This document shows positions 32,162 to 43,573 of a stretch of 64,000 nucleotides of DNA, in pieces. The first letter of the stretch is position 1; each line of letters begins with the position of its first letter. Made by a program: the position numbers and the translations under genes. The notes beneath the pieces were generated by a model. It was not told the origin of the DNA, made no database searches, and saw only the letters and a program-made list of their open reading frames with translations. Source of the DNA: Stereum hirsutum FP-91666 SS1 (Eukaryota > Basidiomycota > Agaricomycetes > Russulales > Stereaceae); the NCBI RefSeq assembly GCF_000264905.1, contig NW_006763137.1:1949812-2013811 (forward strand). The letters run 5' to 3'.

Positions 32162-34589
32162 ATGGACGTCCACTCCCAGTCCCACTTCCACATCCCCAAC
32201 CCCGCCGACCAGCACATGCAGTACTCCCCCAACCACCAGCACCACCCACAGCAGTGGCCGTCCCGCCTTCTGCCTCCCGGTCCGCCCCAGTCCTCCTACT
32301 CGTCACCCGCGACGCCCTCCACGACGCTCGCAGACCAGTCCGCCTTCCCGAACTACTACCAGCACCCGCAGGATGGCTTGGTCGACCGCCACTCCCTCTC
32401 CCTCAACCTCTCCTCCCTCTCCGTCGCTTCCCCGACTAACCTCTCCCCCATCAACCCCTCCCCCCATGCCTCCACCGCGACCAGCGGCGTGTCCCCCATC
32501 ACACCCATCAGCCCTTCCAATCAGAACATCGCTCAACAAAACTTCGCACATCATACCCAGTTCAACCACCACCAGCACCAGAGCCAGTTCTCTTTTGCTC
32601 CCCCTGACCACGGCATCCGCTACGACGACCCCCAGCAGTACGAGCTAAACGCCCGTCGCGTCGCTCTCAGCAGCCGCTCTTCCTCCTCCTCCGATAAGTC
32701 CATTCCCAGGAAGCGTTCCTTCAACGGCCTCCCCACTCTCTCCACAAACGTAGAGGAGTCCATGTACGACGACCCCAACTCCGTCATGGACCTCGGTCAG
32801 CACACCGGCTTTGATGAGGTTGACATGACATACACCGCCATGGACCCAAACGGCAGCCCTATCGACGGAAACTCGAGCAATGGAGAGCAGGACGAACAGG
32901 GCAAGTCCCTGGACGCCCAGCCGTCCTCCTCACAGTCCCAGTCGTCCCTCCAGGCCGGAATGCCGAATACACTACCCTCAAAGCCGCTCGGCACAAATAA
33001 CTTTGTAACAAAGCTATATCAGTGCGTGTCTTTCACAGCTCCCCTCCCTTTCAGCGGACTCTTATCATTCTACCGGCGACCCTCTTGCGTGCAGAATGAT
33101 CAATGATCCGAAATCTGCCCATTTCATCGCATGGACAGAGCTCGGCACCAGGTATGTCTCCGAATCATTCTCTCGTCACGGTTTCATGACGCGTATCTCC
33201 CTTCCAGCTTCGTGGTCTCCAATGTCGGCGAGTTCAGCCGGAGCATCCTGGGCTCTCACTTCAAGCATAACAATGTAAGTGGTCCACGATCGACCCGTAG
33301 CGCCCGTGCTCCGAAACGCGTAGACCTGATGATGATGTGAAACACTCAGTTTTCCAGCTTTGTGCGCCAGCTGAACATGTACGGCTTCCACAAGATCAAT
33401 CGAGTGAGTCTCTCCCCCATCCTCGCGGACTCCGTCCTTTGTGGCACCATATCCTCAATCTCCATTTAACCGCACAGACACCGCGTGCCCAGCGCACTTC
33501 TACCGATGCCCAGACGTGGGAGTTCTCGCATCACAAGTTCCTCCGCGGCCGCCCAGATCTCCTGGAAGAGATCAAGCGGAAAGCGCTCGAGCCAGACCCC
33601 TCCATCAAGCATCGAGTCGAACTCCCCGGCGAGGTCGCAGCGCAGCTCAACCAGATGCGGGACGAGAATCGACGGGTCGCAAACTCGCTCGCCGCCGAAA
33701 AAGTACGCTTTGACCGTCTCGCCCACGTCACCAAGGCTCTCTACGAAATGGTCTCCAAAAACCTCCCAGGCGGCAGTAAGTCCACCCCTATCCCCCATCT
33801 TCTTTCGCCGCACTGGGTTCATAAATGTTAACCTATATACGTACCCCCGTCTTCTTTCGTCTTCCCTTCCTGACGTCACCCACCGTGATCACCCGCGGCC
33901 TTCCCTCTCGGCTCTTTTATCATCTCTATTTTGTGCTTGTAGTGCCGATACCGTTCCCCTCAGACCTTGTCGATCCTACCGGCGAGAGTCCGAACATCTA
34001 CATCACGTCACCTACCATGACGGTCCCTTCCCACCCATTCACCCATCACGCGCCGTCTATGCATTCCCTCTCGAGCACCTCTCTCCACTCCCTAAGCCCC
34101 AACTCGAGCCCCACCACAGCGGAGTTCCCCACGCACGTGCACGCACATAGCCTTTCTCGCCAGCCCTCGTTCCAACACCCCTACGACCCGCATCTCACGG
34201 CTCGCTTCGACCCCCCGCTCTCCACGCCTCTGCCTCCCTCGCCCGGCGCCATGGGACCCGGCACGCCGATGGATTTCGACGACCTCCAAGGCCGTAAGCG
34301 CCAGCGGATCGTCTCGAGCAACGTGTCGAACGATACGAAACGGCTTTCGCGCGCGCGCAGCGATTCGGCGCCGCTGGGGTATGCCATGGGCCAGACTTGG
34401 GGGACGACGAGGCCGAGGAGCGGAAGCGGGCTGGCCCCGAGGCCGCCTTCGGTGAGGAGGGAGGACGTTATCGTTCCTAGTATCGGGAGCGTCGCGCGCG
34501 CGGCGAACGCGAACGCGAATAAGGTGGTGGGGTCGCAGGGACAACCCCTGATTCCGATTGCACCTGCGATGAAGCAATCTCCGGAGTAA
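32162..34589 (+). CDS. HSF-type DNA-binding transcription factor
   Basis: Nuclear transcription factor with a heat-shock-factor winged-helix domain. Six exons (32162-33021, 33095-33151, 33208-33274, 33350-33403, 33478-33775, 33943-34589) give 660 residues in frame. Residues 1-275 are a disordered Ser/Pro/His/Gln-rich region. The domain follows: NNFVTKLYQMINDP, HFIAWTELGTSFVVSN, FSRSILGSHFKHNN, FSSFVRQLNMYGFHKINR and TWEFSHHKFLRGRPDLLEEI. A helical segment with hydrophobic spacing comes next (VAAQLNQMRDENRRVANS), resembling the HSF oligomerisation coil. The C-terminal third is again disordered and has a basic patch GRKRQRIV. Start: the Met at 32162 is chosen; an in-frame Met at 31952 would add 70 residues. 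Whether it is the true heat-shock factor or an Sfl1/Prr1-like relative is open. Confidence 0.9.
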
Positions 34590-36834
34590 AACCTGGCGGG
34601 CGTTGTTCTCCTTAAAATGCACCCCCGAGTAGGTGCTTAGTGAGTCGTCGTGTTGCGTCGTGTTGGATTGCATGGACTGGTGCGGCTTGTTGGGTCCGAT
34701 GGTCTCCCTGGTTCGGTTCGGCTGCTCGTTGCTTTGGACGCCCTGTGTGATCTTTCAGTTGCCGTCGCTTGTTGCTTCCCCCTCGTCTCTTCGTCTTTTG
34801 CTCTGTCTCACTCACCTCACCCTCTATATCTCTACCAACCAACCCAACCCACATGCTCCATGCGCTCCTGTCTCCATCTCCATCATATCTTCATACAATG
34901 CTCATATAACCACATAACCACAAGCCTCACAAAAAAATTCATTATCCATCATCATCATACCATGTCTCCATCTTGCTCGCTCACATTGCTCACATAAACA
35001 TTACAGTCATTTCTCGTCACTCTTCAGGTCTTTTCTCTCATTGATCATCCACATACGTGCAGCACGGACGTTCGTTTTTTATCTACAGTTTATCCAACTT
35101 TTGCCGTTCTTTGTCTTGTCTTGGTTTTTTTCGCTTCTCGCTTCGTGTGCTGCACGGTCCGGTTCTCGAATCTCTGTTCTCTGTCTCGTCTTTTCCAGTG
35201 CGTTCATCTTTCACTTCTACCTCCTTCATTTACGTGTGCTTTTTTTGTCATTTATTATGGGGCCCGGCGATCGTTTGCTTTTCTTTTCTCTCGATGCTTT
35301 GCTCAATACCCCGTCGTCGTCGTCATCACTCCGTCTGACATCACGCACGGTCTTTCCTTCGTTCGCTCGGACTGATACCGGTATTAATCCTCGTCGACAG
35401 CTCTTCAAACGCTCCGTCTGCAATTTGCTGAGTTCGCTTTGGTCCTTTCTTTTTCGTGTGTATACGTGTTCGGCTCTTTGCTTGATTCATTGCTTTTTTT
35501 CCCTGACATCTTTGTTCCCGTCCATCTCTCATCGCCCATTGATCGGTCATCTTTGATATCTGATCTGTTCCGTCTTGCAGTTGGTAGTTGATCCCCCTCC
35601 CTGTCCATACACCCTTGAAGAGACCTTTCATCTTTTTCTTTCTACCCCGCTCCTCTCCCTTGCTCGGTTTTAGCTACTCACTAGCTACAGTCCCCGAGTC
35701 AGAGATGGAAACGTTCACGGTCGCATGCGGTCGTCCTCGGTTTTTCCTCCTACTCTTTCTTTCCTGCCTTTGGATCTTCAGATGTTCATTTCTTTGCCCT
35801 CCACCCGCGTGCGTATACGTGCCCACTGAAACCCGTCAATATTTAGATCCCCGTTTGTTACATCTCATACCATCCCATCCCGTCCCATAACCATCTTATT
35901 GAGCGTTGTGTATGATCAAGTTTTTTTGCTGAGATGCGGTGTGGTATGGTGCGATGTGGTCGTGCGAATGTGAGGGTGGGTGCGATCGTGGTCAAACGTT
36001 TCCTGTCAGTGTCAACGCTGCGTCGTTCTCCTTCAGCTGCGGCTCCTCAGAAGCTCAAAGGTGCACCCGCGCAGTATCATACTCGCTCAAGAAACGGTCT
36101 GGTTGGCATTGGGTTGGCATCGACGGCGAACGACGCCCACTGCATATATCAATGCGGCAAGAAATGTCCCGACTCCCGGCCGGCGCCGTTTCAGCAAGTT
36201 CAACCTGGTTCCTCCAAATTGACGGGAGTTTCTGTACCTCAAGGCAGGAATTCCATGACTCGACCAGATGGCAGACTCCTTCCTTTGCGGAACCAAAACC
36301 GAAACCATTCCCACTCGAGCATGGTTCGTTGATGCACGATGCGGTGTTTGGTATGGTCATTGTGCGAGGGGCCGGCACGGCGCCACTGATACCCCGTTTT
36401 GGAGATGTCGGATGTGAGGAACATTTAATATTGGAACTTGAGGCTGTGGCCCTGCGGCGCCGTCACCGTGGCGATTGGTGGGCTTAAATAAGCTTATTGT
36501 TCGGGAGTCCCCGCGCCGGAGGTTCCCAGGAAGGAAGAGTCCCAGTGGTGGCGGCGCTTACGCCGGTCTTTGTACTTTCAACCTTCAGTGGCGTGCAATT
36601 CGCCATCCTTATTCTTCCTGTTGTCTTGACAGGGCCTTGGGAGAAAGAAAAGCTGTTGTCGGGAATCATTTGTCTAGCAGGCAACTCCACATTTGGCCGG
36701 CCCTTCGCGCGCTAAAACATCGGTGAGCTTGAGAGCATACATCGTGTCTGCTATTACTTCCTTCTTTGGAAAACCGTGATTTTTGTCATCCTTGTCGCTG
36801 CGTTCATTGCTAAGTGCTGATTCGTCGAATTCAG
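34590..36834. other. Gene-free region with a long pyrimidine-rich plus strand
   Basis: From about 34,735 to 35,900 the plus strand is strikingly C/T-rich, which keeps several plus-strand frames open by composition alone (for example 35041-35556). These ORFs are rich in Phe, Leu and Ser and have no domain, so I do not call them. An ORF at 35939-36487 (182 codons) is also unsupported. The right part presumably holds the F-box gene promoter. Confidence 0.4.
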
Positions 36835-38841
36835 ATGCTTTCTGACCCAAACGACTTTTGGGTGGCTACGAGCAACACTCGAATTGCTCCTCTCGACATC
36901 GTTTCGGCCCAGAGTGGCCCACAAGGCCTCCGCGATGACATTCGTCGCGCGCTAGACGATGAAGCGGAAGCTATGGTACTAGCCCTATCCTCTATCCGCT
37001 CGCGCCGTAACGCGCTCTCCTTCCCGTGTCGACTACCATCCGAAGTCCTGGCCCGCTGCTTTTGGTTCCTTGTCGCCGCCGATCCACCGCGTTCTGTGTC
37101 GTACCTCGGATGGATACGCGTATTGCATGTCTCTGCGCACTTTCGACACGTCGCGCTCGCAGAACCGACGCTGTGGACGGAGATCTCATTCGGCCTTGGC
37201 CTTGGGTGGGCTGAACGGATGGTTTCTCTTGCAAAGGCGGCGCCGCTGTCCATCAGAGAGAACTCAGGTACATTCAAGCCTTCACGCAACGAAGCGATCC
37301 GGAAACTCGTGCATGACCATATACATCACATACGAGAACTCATCATCGAGGTGGACACGAATTCACTGACCGACATTGTGAACATCGCGGAGCCGGCACC
37401 GATCCTGGAAACGCTCGACCTCAGGTTTGAAAACGTGTTTTCGGCAATTACGACGGAGTACAAAGTCATCCCTACCAACTTTCTCAACGGTAGCGCCCCT
37501 CGTCTTCGAAAAATCACTTTACAAGGCTTTCAACTTCCGTCGACAGCGTTCTCGCTCCTCCTCACGGTTGTCAGTTTGTCCATCAAGCTCCCCCGCTACT
37601 CTGACACCCCATTCCAAGCGCAACTACCTTCTTGTGACACTTTCTTCTCCATGCTGGAAGCCGCCACCCGATTGGAATCCCTCAATTTGGAAAACTGCCT
37701 TCCGAGTACCACAGGAGACTCGTCTACGTTGACCTCCTTCAGAGCACGATCAATCTCGCTACCGCATCTCGCAAAGCTGCGTGTCAATGGCCTTACTGCC
37801 GACTGCGCATTCGTCCTTCGACACCTCAATTTACCGCTCAGCACTCGACTGGAAGTAATCTCACAGATCACTCAGCGTGACCGCGATGAGTCCCCAACGC
37901 CAGTCGATATCACCTCGATCCTCTTCCCCGCTCTGATACCTCACACACGAGGAGAAACATCACCACGCATCCGTACTCTGCATATATCCGCAGGGGTGCC
38001 AAGCTATAGGCACAGCGTCGACGTCTTGGCCTGGGAGACCTCTGGAACGCAGACCGATACGGGGGCTCCAATCTTTTACCATAGCCCAGAGTCGGCGACG
38101 CTTTCTCTGAAATTCGAATATCCAGTCTATCGACATCCGCCTCTGACCCACATCGTGACCCTCTTCGACCTGAGCGACCTTCGGGCGCTGGACCTGTCCG
38201 TGTCCGGTGAAGTTCTCGAAACCGACCAATGGATCAACGCGCTCCGACCGTGCACACAATTGCAGTACCTGAAGGTTACAGGAGAAAGCAGCTCTGTGAT
38301 TCGATTCTGTTGCGCGTTGCTGCCTGCGGAGAGCGTGAAAGCGCCTTCGACCGCGAAGTCGCGTGGCGGCGGGAGGGGCAAGCGAAGAAAACAGAAACGA
38401 GGCGGAGCTGCTCTTCGTAACAGCAAGGCTGAGAACTTAGCCGTAGCGGGACCTTCCAACGCCGAAGTCTTCCTTCCGAACCTCATCTCTCTGGACCTCC
38501 ACAGAGTAGACTTCGAAAGCTTCACGCCTGGTCACAATGAACCATTCTTTGACGTCCTTGTCACCATCCTGTCGAAACGAAAGGCCATAGGCAAACCGCT
38601 CCAGAGGCTTTCACTAGCTGAGTGCATTGTCCAGGAAGACTGGGTGACTAATCTGGAGGAGGTCGTGCCGCGGGTGGAGTGGGACGAAGACACGGGATCT
38701 ATGAACGAAGAGGACGATGAGGACGATGAAGAGTTTGAGGATAGGCTATACTATGGGGAGGAGTCTTATGACTACTATAGCGACCCTTACGACAATCCCT
38801 TATACGACTCTGAACTCGATGATCTTGCCTTGGGCTGGTGA
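36835..38841 (+). CDS. F-box-like protein
   Basis: Single-exon gene of 668 codons, probably an adaptor of an SCF-type ubiquitin ligase; such proteins are greatly expanded in agaricomycetes. After an N-terminal helix (DDIRRALDDEAEAMVLALSS) comes the F-box-like core SFPCRLPSEVLARCFWFLV and RVLHVSAHFRHVALAEPTLW (residues about 65-110). The rest is leucine-rich with repeated strand-helix units, as in LRR-type substrate-binding regions (for example LRALDLSVSGEV and LQYLKVTGESS). A basic patch (GRGKRRKQKRGG) near residue 525 could be a nuclear signal. The C-terminus is very acidic (EEDDEDDEEFED). The ATG at 36835 is the first in frame. Confidence 0.8.
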   Translation: MLSDPNDFWVATSNTRIAPLDIVSAQSGPQGLRDDIRRALDDEAEAMVLALSSIRSRRNALSFPCRLPSEVLARCFWFLVAADPPRSVSYLGWIRVLHVSAHFRHVALAEPTLWTEISFGLGLGWAERMVSLAKAAPLSIRENSGTFKPSRNEAIRKLVHDHIHHIRELIIEVDTNSLTDIVNIAEPAPILETLDLRFENVFSAITTEYKVIPTNFLNGSAPRLRKITLQGFQLPSTAFSLLLTVVSLSIKLPRYSDTPFQAQLPSCDTFFSMLEAATRLESLNLENCLPSTTGDSSTLTSFRARSISLPHLAKLRVNGLTADCAFVLRHLNLPLSTRLEVISQITQRDRDESPTPVDITSILFPALIPHTRGETSPRIRTLHISAGVPSYRHSVDVLAWETSGTQTDTGAPIFYHSPESATLSLKFEYPVYRHPPLTHIVTLFDLSDLRALDLSVSGEVLETDQWINALRPCTQLQYLKVTGESSSVIRFCCALLPAESVKAPSTAKSRGGGRGKRRKQKRGGAALRNSKAENLAVAGPSNAEVFLPNLISLDLHRVDFESFTPGHNEPFFDVLVTILSKRKAIGKPLQRLSLAECIVQEDWVTNLEEVVPRVEWDEDTGSMNEEDDEDDEEFEDRLYYGEESYDYYSDPYDNPLYDSELDDLALGW

Positions 38842-39927
38842 TCCCTTCCGTTGATTCTAGCTTGTTCCCCCAGACGATCGATATTGATACACCCTATGTA
38901 ATGGACATTTTCGTCGTATGTCATCATCACTCCGTCTTCAGCTTGTACGACTAGTATGCACAGATAGGGGCCCTCTATCCCGAGTGCATTCTGTGGGTAG
39001 AGACTGCGATACGTCCATCTCTCTTAAGTTTCATTAACCTATGACTTGGCATCTCCTGGTTGTATCACCCATGGAGGTGACCTACTTATGTCCGGTGCTG
39101 CCAAAATAGACCCAGCGTTGTTCATGGCCTGTGAGTATAGCGTATCATCGCAGGACCCTCATTGCACCGGTGCCAATCACCTTTCGGCCTGCCGAACACG
39201 CCGTAACTCCATGAGTGACCCAGGCATTCATTACGGAGGACGCATCTGGCGTAAACCTCCACTCCCACATCGCCTTGGAACCCGAGCGCGTATTCGCCAC
39301 GGGCGACTGGACGTAAGAAAAGTCAGAGTATGAAGAACGTGAACCTCGTGATGCATGGTGCATACGCAAATCAATCACCTTGGTTCGGTTCTGCCATGCT
39401 GTCGGAATGTAGACCTTGTGCGGGGATAGATTGGCAGTAAGAGTAAACGAACTAGAAGAGCCTTGTGCACAGGTTCGTTTGCATCAAGGTGTTGTTAAAA
39501 GGAAGGCGGGTGTGTGTAGTGCGGTCAAAAGCTCGAGCGTCACTTTGTCAAAGCGTGAACTTGATCACTGGATCGAGTGCAAAGTCACACCTACAACTGT
39601 GCACTGAACAGTGCTGACTCCACTAACGTGAGGTAAATAGCACTCTGGGGTCGTAAAGTCATAAGGTTGTGCCAATGTTGCGCCATGATAGCCTTGGACT
39701 GTTGCTCTCATGTACAGTGTCAACGAGAGTAAGATTAGGGTGCAACCGCGTCAAGTGCCAGACGTGCACTGTGTGTTATTACAAGCAAAGCGAGAGACAA
39801 CGAGGGCCATGACGGTGCATGTAAGTACGTTGAGATGAGGGGGAAAGAAGTCCAAGCGACCCGAAGCTCCGCGAAACCAAGAAGATTAAACGACTGGACG
39901 CGCGCCATTGTGCGAAGAATGAACGAC
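38842..39927. other. Intergenic region between F-box gene and coiled-coil gene
   Basis: About 1.1 kb between convergent genes. Short ORFs only; nothing recognised. Confidence 0.4.
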
Positions 39928-41086
39928 CTAAGGCCCGGGCGCTCGGCCATTCGCCTCTGAATACTCATGGACGTAGCGTAATGGTGGAGGATTTTCTGGC
40001 TGAATGAGATGAGGAAAGAACAAACCGTCATGGACGGATCTCGTGAGCAGGATAAAGGAGAAAGTTCAGGCATATGATGGGATATGAACCACCTGAAGGC
40101 TGAACTTACATACCTCAGGTTGTGCACGCCACGCCGCCAACTCGCCATATTCCCTGCTCCGCCCATTTCGACGACCATTGCTCCTCGGAGCAGCCGCACC
40201 TCCGTTCGCATAGAAGGCATGCTCCATATCTTCTCTCTGTAATTCCCTCTCCCTGTCCCGTTCCCGCTCTCGTTCCCGCTCTGATCGTTCCGTGTGTCGG
40301 TCTCTTTCCATCTCTATCTCCATCTGCCGCTCCCGGTCTCTTTCTCTCTCAAGCTGCATCTCACGCTCCCTTTCAGCGTATTCCAGACCTCTCTCCCGCT
40401 CCAAGTATTCCCGTTCTCTCTCCATCTCTATCTCACGCCGTCTGGCATAATCCCGCTCTGCCTCCATGCTTGGGTGTTCTTCTCTGTAAGGAACACCGTT
40501 ACCAGCACGATCAAGAAAGGGAGTCATTTGAGCATATTCAGTAAGCGATGCCGCTGCTTCTGACATGAGTACTGCATCGAGTAGGGCGCTGTATGAAGGA
40601 TGAACGAGGTAAGACGGATGCAAAATCAGCTTGGGAAGACGATGATGGAGAGAATTATGGTGCGTGGACGCACTCAAGCTCTGCCTGCATCTTCTGTTCT
40701 TTTGCAGTAGCAGTTGCAAGCTTTTTCTTCGTTAGTTGAAGATCCTGATACCATTCTTCAGATATTATGATAATGAAGGCCGAAGGAACGAGCAATACGC
40801 ACGACCGTCACTTGATCGTACTTCTCTCGCAATGCTTGGAATCTACACAGCACGTTCACGGTTCCATCAACTCACTGGTGATCAGTCTGAGCATTTATTC
40901 TGCAAACGACATACTTCTCTTTGAACCGTAACGGTCGGTGTGTCTGCGAGATCTGCAGGAGTGGCACCGTTGGGCCTGGGGTCTGAGAGTTCTGGAACAG
41001 GGTGTCAGACCCTTGCACTGAAGATGTGAATGGACAGCAAATATTAATTACTCGTTGCTCTGGACTGATACCTGCAGGCGATTCAT
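39928..41086 (-). CDS. Unrecognised coiled-coil protein with Arg/Glu-rich repeats
   Basis: No family is recognised. The start MNRLQ at 41086 is preferred because only this frame joins in phase to the next exons: NSQTPGPTVPLLQISQTHRP, FKEKFQALREKYDQVT, DLQLTKKKLATATAKEQKMQ and LDALLDAVLMSEAAAS. The N-terminal half forms heptads typical of a coiled coil. The middle (40255-40470) encodes a long Arg/Glu run built from MEREREYLERER-like units, which would form an extended charged helix. The last exon (after an intron at about 40003-40112) ends EYSEANGRAPGP, stop 39928-39930. A MITE lies 108 bases upstream of the start, in the likely promoter. Confidence 0.65.
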
Positions 41087-41185
41087 GTCGAAATGTGAGG
41101 ACCGTCGACGACGATGAGGATGGGGTGGGGTTCATGGTGGTGAGCGATGAAGTCCTCGGCAAGCAATGATCGACGCCACGAACGC

Positions 41186-41546
41186 GACGCGACAGGACCC
41201 GGGTCTATAGAGGGGGAGGTTGAATACTAATCCCCCAGTTCTGAACCGTCCAGAGGGTAGAAGGTTGGATACGTTAGTAGGATGGTCCCCCAGCGGGATT
41301 CGGTCCCGGAAGCGAAGGTCGGATCCCGATCCCCCAGTGGGACTACCAAATCTGGATTAATACTCCATTTTTTGGCCTTCGGCCGGCCTCCGGTTCCTCA
41401 ATCCCCCAGTTTCCGACCGAAAAAAGTCGAGGTCGGAGGCGCCATCCCCCAGTGGATTTCCTTATAAGGAATCCCCCAGTAAACCCCGAAAATCATCGAT
41501 TTTGGTATTCGACCTCCCCCTCTATAAACCCGGGTCCTGACGCGAC
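41186..41546. mobile_element. MITE (hAT-like) with internal TCCCCCAG repeats
   Basis: The element spans 41194-41538 (345 bp). Its terminal inverted repeats are 37 bp (41194-41230 and 41502-41538) with three mismatches, starting AGGACCCGGGT and continuing TATAGAGGGGGAGGT. It is flanked by a perfect 8-bp direct repeat GACGCGAC (41186-41193 and 41539-41546), the duplication length typical of hAT transposons; because the sequence is nearly palindromic, 6 bp with CAGGACCC ends is also possible. Six direct copies of TCCCCCAG(T/C) start at 41231, 41286, 41330, 41402, 41445 and 41472. No transposase is encoded. Confidence 0.85.
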
Positions 41547-41899
41547 CCGCCAACGGGCCGGGCCAGGCTCTCCGATGCGGGGGTGGCACAGTGGGCCACA
41601 TCGTGGAGTGCTGAAGAGTGTGCAATTTCGGTGAACTACTTACTATCGGAAAGCAGTTATTTGACGCTGTAAGTATGTATTCGGTGACATTCTACAGAGC
41701 AGCACAATGACAAGGTGACTGCGGGGCTCAATTTTCGGTAAAGAATATCCACCCAGGTACATGACATCCTATTCTGCCCGGCAATGTAGAGAAGAAAACT
41801 CGATTAAGTCCTGCAAAACGTCCCATCGAGTTACAGAAATTGAGTACAGTGGACAGCTCCTATTATCCTTGACGCGATCTGCCAATTCCCAGAACACCC

Positions 41900-43234
41900 T
41901 CACATCCCCGAAGTTCGAAATTTCCGCCCCATGTACTTCTTCCCCTCTTCAAAAAGACATAATCCAGAGACATCAACTCCGGATAGGTCGGCGAGTAAGG
42001 CGCTGGCATCCAGACGCGGGATTGTATCTGCCTTGTCGAGTCTAGTGTTGTAGAGAGGATCAAAGCTGACAGGTCGCCTAGTTCTGTGCAGTCAGTAGAA
42101 GGTCAGGGTCTTAATTCAAAGCGTGCGGGAGAACTAACGGCGCGGGTCGCTTCGTTTCTTTTGAGGACATCGGATACGAGCTACGAACAGCGGATCTGGG
42201 TCGAGAAGGGAGCAAGTGTAGTCGCAAAGGAGCAGAGTGACGAGGCTTGAGATGAGAACGAGAGCGTTGTCGAAACAGTCTGAGTTCTAGTTCGAAGTCA
42301 AAAGTCTCCACAGGCCGCGTAAGAATGGCTTTTTGAGCAGGATGTGAGGTTCCGACTGAGTTCTCGTGAAGAGACCGTTTCAGCGAGCCTGAGGTGGTTG
42401 GCGTGTAGTTCGAAGGTGTAGAGACAGAGATCAGTTTTCGAGAGGCCTGAGAAGTTGGATCTGGAGCAGCAGCATCAGCATCATGGGCGCGTGGGGTAAT
42501 ATCTTCACGAAGGTGAAAGCGATGCTTCTTTGGTGGTCGTTCAGAGCGTTCAGAGGACGAGAGCCGACGCTTGGCCTTGTTTTTCCTGGAGAGCCGTAAT
42601 TCGGAGTGAGGCATATTCTCCAGGAAGAGCATCTGGAGTACTTCGTCGTCGCTTTCAACCTCGACTGGGTTCGGATGAGGTGCATGGCGGATATCAAGGA
42701 CGCTTGGAGCATAGGCCGTGTTATGTTGTATTGAGGCAGGGACTGGCTCAGAAGAACCGGCGATATTGGCTATATGAGGGTCAAATTCATAAATGGGCTC
42801 CAGTGAGACACAATATATGCGCAAAAAATCATACCATCAAGGACGTAATCGCCTTTGGGGATTGGTAAACCACGTCGAACGCATTCTCTAATCCAGTCCG
42901 CGTTGAAAACCTGTTCAAAGCAAACGAAGTCATCGTCAGATTTTCCCTCAGGCATGCACATCTACAGGAAATATATCCGACCACTACGGCCATGCCAGAT
43001 AATCTAAGTTTCCAATAAGTAAACTTGTCACATGGGAGAGAATGTTTCAAAATGAACGAACTTCGAGACCCATGGATCAGTCGGACTACTGCAGAAGTAG
43101 TATAGGGCGGTGCCACGTTCTTCCTCTTCAAGAGCCACAGATCCACCATGCGAGGCTAAAAGACCCATCGAGGAGATATTAACGAAATGTATCTCCGGCA
43201 GACAAGGATGACAAGGAAGGTTTTGGAGCGGCAT
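41900..43234 (-). CDS. BRCT-domain protein
   Basis: Probable nuclear protein binding phosphopeptides or DNA-repair partners through an N-terminal BRCT fold. Visible pieces: EIHFVNISSMGLLASHGGSV and TALYYFCSSPTDPWVSK (first strands and helix), then VFNADWIRECVRRGLPIPKG, the conserved Trp-containing last BRCT helix. After the domain the protein is Ser/Arg-rich and disordered, with KKHRFHLREDI and RRLSSSERSERPPKKHR as likely nuclear-localisation sequence. The last exon, reached through an intron with acceptor near 42072, encodes NTRLDKADTIPRLDASALL and stops at 41900-41902. The intron just after LPIPKGDY (about 42795-42845) cannot be fixed confidently; a 47-nt intron with a weak donor keeps the frame. 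The start at 43234 is the first ATG; an upstream exon is possible. Confidence 0.65.
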
Positions 43235-43573
43235 GTTCACCCCAGGTATGCACGGTTATCTTGGAGACGAGAGGGCTGAAACAGGCTGGCGGAAGGTCAA
43301 TGCTTTGGTGTGAAATAGAAAGTTCAAGTGCATGTACCTAACCCAGAGAAAAGCGACATCGAGCGAAAGTCCGTTGAAAGTTCGGATTCAAGGTGGTGGT
43401 CGCTGGTTAAAAGAAGTGGCGACGCCACATGTGGCCCATCGGGTTTCGTAGAGAACCGGAACGCGGGAGCCGACGTTGTTTGCGCGGGACAAACGCAACG
43501 CGCCCGAAACCGACAGCGACGACGACAAACAGCAGGCCTGCACTCCCTCTTTCCCTCAATTTCCCGTAACACT
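43235..43573. promoter_or_regulatory. Divergent promoter region, BRCT gene / ATP4
   Basis: 339 bases between divergent starts. A C/T-rich stretch just before 43574 fits a fungal transcription start for ATP4. No specific element is recognised. Confidence 0.45.

Noticed and set aside
35041..35556. 171-codon plus-strand ORF after the HSF-type gene
   Set aside because: It lies in the C/T-rich tract, overlaps other open frames and has Phe/Leu/Ser-dominated composition without a domain; openness is explained by lack of purine-starting stop codons.
35939..36487. 182-codon plus-strand ORF before the F-box gene
   Set aside because: No recognisable domain, overlapping open frames on both strands, and no clear promoter or splice context; left as intergenic.
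41282..41467. 61-codon ORF inside the MITE
   Set aside because: Built from the repeats and inverted ends, with no similarity to transposase; the element is non-autonomous.
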